Shown here in pieces: positions 1 to 5,498 of a stretch of DNA of 5,675 bases. The position numbers and the translations under genes are program-made. Within the stretch, counting starts at the first letter, position 1, and each line of letters starts with the position of its first letter. The notes under the pieces were generated by a model. The model was not told the DNA's origin and ran no database searches. It was given only the letters and a program-made list of their open reading frames with translations. The DNA lies in NCBI GenBank assembly GCA_003132905.1, contig PKZC01000282.1, forward strand, positions 463 through 6,137. The letters are read 5' to 3'. The stretch comes from Bryobacterales bacterium. GTDB lineage: Bacteria > Acidobacteriota > Terriglobia > Bryobacterales > Bryobacteraceae.

Positions 1-119
1 GATGACTTGCCGGAGCCGGAAACTCCGGTTACCACCGTCAGCAGATTGTGTGGAATGGCGAGCGATACGTTCTTAAGATTGTGGACGCGCGCTCCACGGA
101 TGAGTATGGATTCTTCCAA
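1..119 (-). CDS. uvrA: UvrA excinuclease subunit A, N-terminal fragment (runs off left edge)
   Basis: The minus strand reads into the first 39 residues of UvrA, the DNA-damage-recognition ATPase of nucleotide excision repair. UvrA works as a dimer with UvrB in the cytoplasm. Visible are the family's N-terminal signature [17 protein letters not shown] (about residues 7-23) and the Walker A loop of the first ABC ATPase, TGVSGSGKS (31-39). The rest of the roughly 900-residue protein lies outside the window. Because intergenic sequence and a terminator lie just upstream, this is the N-terminal NBD-I, not the similar C-terminal one. No ATG or GTG is in frame. The best start is TTG at 119-117, giving [10 protein letters not shown]. 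It lacks a clear Shine-Dalgarno, so the exact start is uncertain by a few codons. A UvrA paralogue or UvrA-like ABC protein cannot be excluded from 39 residues. Confidence 0.9.
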   Translation of the reverse strand, partial: MEESILIRGARVHNLKNVSLAIPHNLLTVVTGVSGSGKS

Positions 120-164
120 GGGATGTTTCAGGAGAGGAGGGTCCAGGCCCCGCCGTCTTCTTTG

Positions 165-170
165 ATTATC
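165..170 (-). promoter_or_regulatory. Possible -10 element for uvrA
   Basis: On the minus strand GATAAT (plus-strand ATTATC) lies 45 nt upstream of the proposed TTG start of uvrA and downstream of the neighbouring terminator, where a uvrA promoter is expected. The matching -35 position is only a T-rich stretch (about TTTTTA), so support is weak. No SOS-type operator (CTGT-N8-ACAG) or Gram-positive-like LexA box was seen nearby. Confidence 0.25.
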
Positions 171-186
171 CCATTGATCCCCAGAA

Positions 187-235
187 CTAAAAAGACTCCA
201 GAAACCGCGGAGAAGGAAGAGGCGGTTTCTGGAGT
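187..235 (-). terminator. Rho-independent terminator of the GGDEF-like gene
   Basis: A perfect 14-bp inverted repeat pairs 195-208 (ACTCCAGAAACCGC) with 222-235 (GCGGTTTCTGGAGT) around a 13-nt purine-rich loop. Read on the minus strand, the stem is followed by C and then five T (193-189). On the plus strand no T tract follows. It is therefore directional for minus-strand transcription. It starts 20 bp after the stop of the GGDEF-like gene and insulates it from uvrA, which must have its own promoter. Confidence 0.88.
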
Positions 236-254
236 AACCCTAGGAAGGAGTGGG

Positions 255-1217
255 TCAGACAGCCTGTCGTTGCGCGAGGGCGGACTTTCCGCTTCGCTTG
301 GTTTCGCGCATGCGCTCCGTGGCCGAAGCAACAGCCTCGGCTAACGGTCGATCTTGAATTTCCACGCCGCCCCAGCTGAACAAAATGGAGCAAGCGCCGA
401 TGCCGCGCAGTTGGTAATCCCAAAGGCGTTCGGAAATATAGTTCAGGCGGCGCTGCGAATTCGCGCCTTGTTCTCCGTGGCACACCATCACAAACTCGTC
501 ATAGGCAGTGCGGCAGGAGAAATCGTTTTCTCTCAGTAAACTGGCGATATAGGTCCCCACCGATTGCATCAAGCCCTGGCTGTGCCACATGCTGCTGTCG
601 CTATCGTTGATGCCGATAGAAACCACTAGGCCGGTGAAAGGCTCTCCGGTTTTGAGCATTTCTTCCAGCGCCGGCTGTTGGATCATACGGCCGGATCGCT
701 GAGACGAGGAGGCGTCCCCGGCATGGTGCTGGATCATGTGGGCAGCGGCTTCCATGCTGTCCAATGCGCCTTCGGTCGGTTCCAGTAAATGCTGCTTTGG
801 CTGGCTCGCGATCAGGCGTTCCCAAAGAATTGCGTCGATGGTGAAAGGCGGAAGCGTGCTCCCAGGATTGTGAAACTCCGTCGGGGACGATGGCGCCGAG
901 GGAGAGGGCGGCGCCATCTGAACGGTGACGGTCTCGCGTACCCGCATCTGCACTGGGGGCCGCGAAGGGGTGGCGGTGGCTACCAGCGGTTCCAGGGGAC
1001 GTTCGGCGGCTAGCTTCTTGGCGGACGCATACTCCAATGCCCCGGTATCGAAAAGCCGGATAGGGCGTGGGCGCGTAATGCTATGGCTGTGGGACTTGAT
1101 GCGCTGCGGCTGGGGCTGATGCCGGTGTTTTCTGCGCTGATCGACGAACACGGCCACCGCCGCGGCGGTCAGTACAAGCACCACCGTTAGAGTCATTTGC
1201 AGGTCGGTAAAATCCAT
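255..1217 (-). CDS. Membrane-anchored protein with degenerate GGDEF domain and intact I-site
   Basis: This 320-residue protein has one N-terminal membrane helix (about 8-26) followed by a basic segment (QRRKHRHQPQPQR), so the rest faces the cytoplasm. A long Pro/Ser/Thr-rich low-complexity linker covers about 35-125. The C-terminal domain (about 181-312) follows the GGDEF fold. LLRENDFSCRTAYDEF aligns with the PleD segment RAIDLPCRYGGEEF, including an RxxD I-site (R229, D232) nine residues before the signature. SILFSWGG matches the usual SiGva strand, and ATERMRETKRSGKSA matches the terminal A-x-x-x-Y-x-A-K-x-x-GRN helix. The signature itself is AYDEF instead of GGDEF, and the first metal Asp is Ser200 (SIG for DID), so cyclase activity is unlikely. 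Known family behaviour suggests c-di-GMP binding or protein-protein signalling; that role is inferred. ATG at 1217 is chosen over an in-frame TTG at 1244 because it gives a compact signal anchor and lies 9 nt after a TACAAT box. The gene is monocistronic between its own promoter and terminator. Confidence 0.82.
   Translation of the reverse strand: MDFTDLQMTLTVVLVLTAAAVAVFVDQRRKHRHQPQPQRIKSHSHSITRPRPIRLFDTGALEYASAKKLAAERPLEPLVATATPSRPPVQMRVRETVTVQMAPPSPSAPSSPTEFHNPGSTLPPFTIDAILWERLIASQPKQHLLEPTEGALDSMEAAAHMIQHHAGDASSSQRSGRMIQQPALEEMLKTGEPFTGLVVSIGINDSDSSMWHSQGLMQSVGTYIASLLRENDFSCRTAYDEFVMVCHGEQGANSQRRLNYISERLWDYQLRGIGACSILFSWGGVEIQDRPLAEAVASATERMRETKRSGKSALAQRQAV
889..918. repeat. Inverted repeat inside the linker of the GGDEF-like gene
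   Basis: Positions 889-898 (GATGGCGCCG) pair perfectly with 909-918 (CGGCGCCATC) around a 10-nt loop. It lies in codons for the Pro/Ser-rich linker (MAPPSPSAPSSP). It has no T tract on either strand, so it is not an intrinsic terminator. It may be a by-product of the repeated Ala-Pro-Ser codons or an mRNA hairpin. Confidence 0.5.
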
Positions 1218-1226
1218 GACGACTCG

Positions 1227-1232
1227 ATTGTA
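1227..1232 (-). promoter_or_regulatory. Putative -10 box (TACAAT) of the GGDEF-like gene
   Basis: The minus strand reads TACAAT nine nt before the ATG at 1217. Seventeen nt further upstream is TTTCGA, a 3-of-6 match to a sigma-70 -35 box. Transcription would start within a few nt of the ATG, giving a very short or absent leader. This fits the lack of a Shine-Dalgarno in front of this start. It is a prediction from consensus only. Confidence 0.4.
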
Positions 1233-1406
1233 GGGGCGCGCCAAAAGTCTCGAAATAGGCTGAGGGGATCAAAATCGGAGGGTACGATGCCGGGGTTACC
1301 CTGGGGATCGAGGGTACTAAGAGTTTCAGCGGATGCCCCAACAATGCCTGGAACTCCTCGTACTTTTCGAGTGATGCGATTCCTACTGTTTGCTTCATTC
1401 CCGGGT

Positions 1407-1412
1407 TACAAT
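1407..1412 (+). promoter_or_regulatory. Putative -10 box (TACAAT) of the dsbA-like operon
   Basis: TACAAT sits five nt before the ATG at 1418. Transcription from it would begin at or within a nt or two of the ATG, so the transcript would be leaderless. No Shine-Dalgarno precedes this ATG, which agrees with that. The -35 position (about 1384-1389, TACTGT) is poor, so a different upstream promoter remains possible. Confidence 0.35.
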
Positions 1413-1417
1413 CAAAC

Positions 1418-2362
1418 ATGCGCTTTTGTGTCTTCGCCATCCTATCTCTGTCGGTACTCACTGCTCTTTCCGCGCAGGAAAAGTCCAAATCCGGGTTCGA
1501 CAAAGCCCATATGGAGAACTACGTCCGGCATCTTTTGGCCGTGATCCCCGAGGTGCAGGTTAAGGTTGACGACCCGAAACCTTCCGGCACTGCGGCTCTC
1601 GATCAAGTGGATGTACACTTCACCTATCAAGGCCGCTCGCAGGATGAGACCTTTTATGTCACCAAAGACGGCCAGCACATTATTCGCGGCGTGATTTACA
1701 ATCTGGCGCAGAATCCTTTCCAGGAAGATCTCGATAAATTAAAGACCGCCGGCGCACCCAGCTTCGGCCCCGCCACGGCTGCGGTTACCGTGGTCGAGTT
1801 CGGCGATTTCGAATGCCCGAATTGCAAAGAAGAAGCCAAGACCCTGCGCAGCAACGCTCCCACGACGTTTCCCACCCAGGTTCATGTGGTCTTCAAGGAT
1901 TTCCCGCTGGAGCAGATTCATCCCTGGGCCAAGGCTGCATCCATCGCTGGACGCTGCATCTATCGTCAAAGCCCGGCCGCTTTCTGGAAATATCATGATT
2001 GGATTTACGATCATCAGGCCGACATTACTCCCGACAATCTGAAGACCCAGGTGACCGATTTCGCCAAGACCGCCTCAGAGATCGACGGCGTGCAATTTGG
2101 CCACTGCGTTGACACCAAGGCCACCGAAGCCGAAGTGGATGCCTCGCTCGCCGAAGGAAAGGCGCTGCATGTGGATGCAACGCCCACGCTGTTCCTGAAC
2201 GGACGCCGCTTGGTCGGTAATTATCCCTGGGCGAATATCGATCAGATCATCACCGGCGAGCTGAACTATCAGAAGACCGCGCAGACTACCACGTCCAAGG
2301 CCGCCGAAAAGCCCGACGAGAAGTGTTGCGAAGTGAAGATTCCCTCTCCGCTCGACAAGTAA
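1418..2362 (+). CDS. Secreted DsbA-family thiol:disulfide oxidoreductase
   Basis: This 314-residue protein is predicted to act outside the cytoplasmic membrane as a thiol oxidoreductase or disulfide isomerase. A signal peptide covers about 1-19 (hydrophobic LSLSVLTALSA). Residues about 27-105 form a module ending FYVTKDGQHIIRGVIYNL, which resembles the strand-rich N-terminal part seen in DsbC-like and acidobacterial thioredoxin-domain proteins. The DsbA-type thioredoxin fold (Thioredoxin_4) spans about 113-282. It contains VVEFGDFECPNC with catalytic Cys133 and Cys136 and the cis-proline loop DATPT (Pro256). A second likely disulfide is Cys180-Cys230, in the helical insert. A tail of about 30 residues ends in a vicinal Cys303-Cys304 pair, which is unusual. 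It is the first gene of a plus-strand cluster; its TAA abuts the ATG of the peptidase gene. No Shine-Dalgarno precedes the ATG. Whether it oxidises, reduces or isomerises cannot be told from sequence, and no dsbB-like partner is in the window. Confidence 0.88.
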   Translation: MRFCVFAILSLSVLTALSAQEKSKSGFDKAHMENYVRHLLAVIPEVQVKVDDPKPSGTAALDQVDVHFTYQGRSQDETFYVTKDGQHIIRGVIYNLAQNPFQEDLDKLKTAGAPSFGPATAAVTVVEFGDFECPNCKEEAKTLRSNAPTTFPTQVHVVFKDFPLEQIHPWAKAASIAGRCIYRQSPAAFWKYHDWIYDHQADITPDNLKTQVTDFAKTASEIDGVQFGHCVDTKATEAEVDASLAEGKALHVDATPTLFLNGRRLVGNYPWANIDQIITGELNYQKTAQTTTSKAAEKPDEKCCEVKIPSPLDK

Positions 2363-4198
2363 ATGCGATCTCGAACTGCCCGGATCGCGCTCCTGATCTC
2401 GATCGGCCTGTTTGCCGCCAGCTTATTTGCAGCCAACATCGGCAGCGACGATTATCTCGGGATCATCAAGTTTCTAGCCTCTCCCGAAATGCGCGGCCGG
2501 GCTACCGGTTCGCCGGAGCTCGAAAAGGCGGCGGCTTACATTCGCGATCAGTTTCGCGGCATGCATTTGAAGCCGATTTCAGGCGATAGCTACTATCAGA
2601 ATTTCGAGGTTACTACCAGCGCTCGCCTCGGCAAAAAGAACGATCTTGCTTACACCACTGGTGCAGGCTCGCAATCGCTGACCTTCCAGCAGGAGTTCAT
2701 CCCGTTGAATCTTTCCTCGGCCGGGGAAGTATCCGGCAACGTCGTATTCGCGGGTTTCGGGATCACCGCACCCGAATACAATTACGACGATTATGCGGGC
2801 GTGGATGTAAAAGGCAAGATCGTATTACTACTGCGCCATGAACCGCAGGAGTTCGACGAAAAGAGCGTGTTCGAAGGCAAGGTCTACACCGCCCACTCCC
2901 AGATTTTCAGCAAAGCAGCCAATGCCAAGTTTCACGGCGCCAAGGCCGTGTTGCTGGTGAACGATGTCGGCACTCACCCTGGCGATGGGGACGACCTGGA
3001 GAAATTCGGCGGCGCCGAGGGACCGGATAATGCGGGCATCGAGTTCGTTCAGGTGAAGGCCAACGTGGTGAATCGCTGGCTGGCTCTCAGCGGCAAAAAC
3101 TTGGAAGGCATAGAGGCCGGCATCGATAAGGACCTCCATCCGGAATCGTTCGTGTTGCCCGAACAGCTACGGCTCGACCTGGACGTGGATATCGCGCGGG
3201 AAGTGAAAACGGTCCACAACGTCGGCGCTTACCTTCCCGGTGAAACCAATGAGTACATGGTCATCGGCGCGCACTACGATCACCTCGGCCTGGGAGGGCA
3301 GTTCTCCTTGGCGCCTTCGCTCACTGGAACAGTGCATCCCGGCGCCGACGACAACGCTTCCGGCACCGCGGGCGTCCTCGAACTGGCAGGCTGGTTCTCG
3401 CATCAGCCCAAACGCAAGCGCGGCATTCTGTTTCTGACATTCGCGGGCGAGGAACTGGGACTGCTCGGCTCCAGTTATTACGTCAACCATCCCCTGCTGC
3501 CTCTGAAAGACGACGTCGCCATGATCAATATGGATATGATCGGACGCATTCGGGACCGCAAAATCTACGTGGGTGGCGTCGGCACTGGTACCACTTTCGG
3601 CCCTTTGCTCAAGCAACTGGTCCCCAAGCATGACTTCGAGGCCGACCTGACCGAGAAGGCCGGCTACGGATCAAGCGACCATACCTCGTTCACCACCAAA
3701 CAGGTTCCAGTCCTGTTCTTCTTCTCAGGCCTCCATGCCGATTATCACAAGCCCAGCGACACCTGGGACAAGATTGACGCCCCTGACGCCGTCCGTCTGC
3801 TGAACCTGGTGGCCGATGTAGCCGATCATCTGACCGACAGCTCGCCGCGTCCGCAATTTGTTCGGGTGGCGGAAACGGAACCGCCCGGCGAAGTCGCCAA
3901 CCCCCATGCCGGCAAGGTATCCGGCGGCGGCTATGGCCCGGATTTCGGTAGCATCCCGGATTTCACCGAACTACCCAATGGAGTAAGGTTCGCCGACGTG
4001 CGGCCCGGTTCCCCCGCCGCCAAAGCCGGACTCAAGGCAGGCGACATTTTGACGCAGTTTGACGGTAAACCCATCCAAAACCTATACGATTTCACATACG
4101 CGCTACGGGCTAGTCATGCTGGACAAGAAGTACTTGTTAAGGTTCTTCGGGGGAACCAAACAATTGAAGCCAAGGTACTACTGACCGAGCGGAAGTAA
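2363..4198 (+). CDS. Secreted M28 zinc aminopeptidase with PA insert and C-terminal PDZ domain
   Basis: This 611-residue metallopeptidase is predicted to release N-terminal residues from peptides outside the cytoplasm. A signal peptide covers about 1-23. Residues about 27-120 form the first part of the exopeptidase fold. A PA (protease-associated) domain covers about 125-265 (GNVVFAGFGITAPEYNYDDY ... GAKAVLLVND). The catalytic core spans about 283-490. All M28 metal ligands are visible: His304 (GAHYDHLG), bridging Asp329 (GADDN), Glu364 next to catalytic Glu363 (FAGEELG), Asp391 (INMDMIG) and His462 (ADYHKPSDTWD). Asp306 matches the second Asp of the HxD motif. A PDZ domain (about 532-611, core PGSPAAKAGLKAGDIL) ends the protein and probably binds peptide C-termini. 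The ATG immediately follows the upstream TAA, so translation is likely coupled. The protein has no cysteine, so it is not a disulfide substrate of the gene before it. Exact substrate specificity is unknown. Confidence 0.93.
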   Translation: MRSRTARIALLISIGLFAASLFAANIGSDDYLGIIKFLASPEMRGRATGSPELEKAAAYIRDQFRGMHLKPISGDSYYQNFEVTTSARLGKKNDLAYTTGAGSQSLTFQQEFIPLNLSSAGEVSGNVVFAGFGITAPEYNYDDYAGVDVKGKIVLLLRHEPQEFDEKSVFEGKVYTAHSQIFSKAANAKFHGAKAVLLVNDVGTHPGDGDDLEKFGGAEGPDNAGIEFVQVKANVVNRWLALSGKNLEGIEAGIDKDLHPESFVLPEQLRLDLDVDIAREVKTVHNVGAYLPGETNEYMVIGAHYDHLGLGGQFSLAPSLTGTVHPGADDNASGTAGVLELAGWFSHQPKRKRGILFLTFAGEELGLLGSSYYVNHPLLPLKDDVAMINMDMIGRIRDRKIYVGGVGTGTTFGPLLKQLVPKHDFEADLTEKAGYGSSDHTSFTTKQVPVLFFFSGLHADYHKPSDTWDKIDAPDAVRLLNLVADVADHLTDSSPRPQFVRVAETEPPGEVANPHAGKVSGGGYGPDFGSIPDFTELPNGVRFADVRPGSPAAKAGLKAGDILTQFDGKPIQNLYDFTYALRASHAGQEVLVKVLRGNQTIEAKVLLTERK

Positions 4199-4215
4199 CT
4201 CCGCATACTTTGGTC

Positions 4216-4851
4216 ATGGCACCTGAATCTTCCTTCGGAACCGCACCGGCCCTGACCCACAGCATCGTACGCACGTTGCCGCCCCTGATTCTGCACCCGT
4301 TCGCGGATGCCGGCGGCCCCGGTAAGCTAGTGGAAAGCTCGCGCGCCAACTTGAAACTGCAAGGCTTATTGCCCCAAGGCGAAGCCACTCGCGACGACCT
4401 GGACCGCGCCCTCATGGATGGCCGCTACTCCGAACTCCGCATGCTCTATTACGTCGGCAAGGACCTTTCACGCTGGATCGAGCAATGTCTCGAATTTGCC
4501 GAACACCACCAGGCCTCTCTTCCCAAAGGAATCTGTTTCCAGAGCTTCGCTGGACTCCTGATCCAGGACGCGCCCACTGGCGTGCAAGCCAAGCTTCGCA
4601 AGTGGGGCGTGGCCGACTACAAATCCATCTTTAGCCGTGCGCTGGGCCTCAATTTTGTCTTCGCCGCCGCGCCGCCGCGCGAAGTGTTGGCCGATGAGTT
4701 CGTGCGCGCTTATTTCCGCTTCGCCGATCAAATCTTTCAGAGCAAGCAGAGCGAGTGCGATTTCACTCCGCTCAGCTCGCGCGAGTTCCATTTCGAGCTC
4801 TATTCTTCGGGCGAATACTCGCGGATGCTGGAACGTTCCTGGGGTGAGTAA
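4216..4851 (+). CDS. Conserved-looking protein of unknown function, third gene of the cluster
   Basis: I do not recognise this 211-residue protein. It has no signal peptide or membrane helix and looks soluble and cytoplasmic. The N-terminal 25 or so residues are extended and hydrophobic-proline rich (IVRTLPPLILHPF). The remainder is helix-rich with aromatic and charged residues (MLYYVGKDLSRWIEQCLEF; REVLADEFVRAYFRFADQIF). Cysteines are at 91, 107 and 181 with no CxxC pattern. The start chosen is ATG at 4216, 17 bp after the peptidase stop. An in-frame TTG two codons earlier (4210) is less likely. No good Shine-Dalgarno is present, so coupling to the peptidase gene is likely. Codon use looks like the neighbours, which supports a real gene. 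Its last 52 bp overlap the 3' end of the convergent membrane-protein gene. It may regulate or support the secreted pair upstream, but nothing in the sequence shows this. Confidence 0.72.
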   Translation: MAPESSFGTAPALTHSIVRTLPPLILHPFADAGGPGKLVESSRANLKLQGLLPQGEATRDDLDRALMDGRYSELRMLYYVGKDLSRWIEQCLEFAEHHQASLPKGICFQSFAGLLIQDAPTGVQAKLRKWGVADYKSIFSRALGLNFVFAAAPPREVLADEFVRAYFRFADQIFQSKQSECDFTPLSSREFHFELYSSGEYSRMLERSWGE

Positions 4852-5498
4852 TCCTTCTCGAATTCAGCCAGCGTAGTTAAGAATCCGGATGCGGCCTTCA
4901 GGTTGTATCCGGCCAGCTCTTTGAGAAACTGCTGGCTCATCCTGGGTGCAAATTTCTGAAAGACCCAAATCATAAGTGCGGGCACCGCCAGTCCGAACGC
5001 CACATTGATCACGATCCACCTGATTCCGAAAAGGCGATAAACATCCAGCCCGAGCGCCGCTTTCATCAGGACGATAAAAATAGGCGCCCAAGTCAGCGTC
5101 ATCGTGAGAATGATCGCCTGGGTGTAGCGGATGCGGAACTTTCGCAGCTTTTCCAGGCGCTTCTGAATCTCAGCTACCGGTTGGTTGTAATCGATCGTCA
5201 TCGCAAGCCCGATCTGCGCAACGAGTGCTGCTAGCGCCGCGATGGCCGCCAGATCCAGAACAATCGCCGGAAGACTGAAGCGCGGCGTCGACCAATTGAG
5301 CGCTATAAAGCGACCGAGCGAAACGATCAACACCAGCATGAAGAGCGACCCCGCGGCCAGCATCGCAGCTAATCTCCAGAGCGCAAATCTGGCCCGCCGC
5401 GTGTAGATTTCTCGCAGCAACTGCCGGTTTAATCGAAGACTCTGATCGAGCTTCCGGTCGTGCTCGACCCACTTTTCCCTGAGCTCATCGAGTTCCAT
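4800..5498 (-). CDS. Four-TM membrane protein, probable regulator paired with the ECF sigma factor
   Basis: This 232-residue protein starts with a charged, cytoplasmic helix (MELDELREKW, then HDRKLDQSLRLNRQLLREIY; residues 1-35). Four predicted membrane helices follow at about 42-64, 77-100, 127-147 and 161-180, with a basic loop (QKRLEKLRKFRIR) between the second and third. A polar acidic tail ends it. Short proteins with this N-terminus are found next to ECF sigma factors in Acidobacteriota and Bacteroidota. A role as a membrane-bound anti-sigma factor is inferred from that position and layout. It lacks a recognisable ZAS (HxxxCxxC) zinc motif. A good Shine-Dalgarno, AGGAAG (5513-5508 on the minus strand), sits 9 nt before the ATG at 5498. 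The start also overlaps the sigma gene by 14 nt, so the two are probably co-translated. The 3' end overlaps the convergent gene by 52 bp. Confidence 0.82.
   Translation of the reverse strand: MELDELREKWVEHDRKLDQSLRLNRQLLREIYTRRARFALWRLAAMLAAGSLFMLVLIVSLGRFIALNWSTPRFSLPAIVLDLAAIAALAALVAQIGLAMTIDYNQPVAEIQKRLEKLRKFRIRYTQAIILTMTLTWAPIFIVLMKAALGLDVYRLFGIRWIVINVAFGLAVPALMIWVFQKFAPRMSQQFLKELAGYNLKAASGFLTTLAEFEKDYSPQERSSIREYSPEE

Larger units (their letters stand above)
1218..1417. other. Divergent intergenic promoter region
   Basis: This 200-bp stretch separates the minus-strand GGDEF-like gene from the plus-strand dsbA-like gene. I see no credible gene in it; open frames crossing it have no family features and overlap both neighbours. 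It holds a TACAAT box next to each flanking start codon (1227-1232 minus, 1407-1412 plus). A short imperfect palindrome, GGGTTACCC, lies within 1290-1305. No riboswitch, tRNA or long inverted repeat is apparent. Confidence 0.6.

Noticed and set aside
1..40. Hairpin-like CCGGAG/CTCCGG near the left edge
   Set aside because: It lies in the Walker A codons of uvrA, is only 6 bp, and has no T tract; it is a codon-use effect.
195..235. Reading the 14-bp inverted repeat as a bidirectional terminator or protein operator
   Set aside because: Only the minus-strand side has a T tract and only the minus-strand gene ends beside it, so a one-way terminator explains it fully.
48..344. A 98-codon plus-strand open frame across the uvrA start and the terminator
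   Set aside because: It is antisense to the conserved UvrA N-terminus and reads through the terminator stem; its protein has no recognisable feature.
1242..1244. Upstream TTG as start of the GGDEF-like gene
   Set aside because: It adds nine polar residues in front of the membrane anchor, places the TACAAT box inside the gene, and has no better ribosome site than ATG at 1217.
1081..1503. A 140-codon minus-strand open frame spanning the divergent intergenic region
   Set aside because: It overlaps both the GGDEF-like gene and the dsbA-like gene in other frames, covers both putative promoters, and shows no domain or signal.
3167..3631. A 154-codon minus-strand open frame inside the M28 gene
   Set aside because: It is antisense to the catalytic core of a well-supported peptidase; long antisense frames are common in GC-rich genes.
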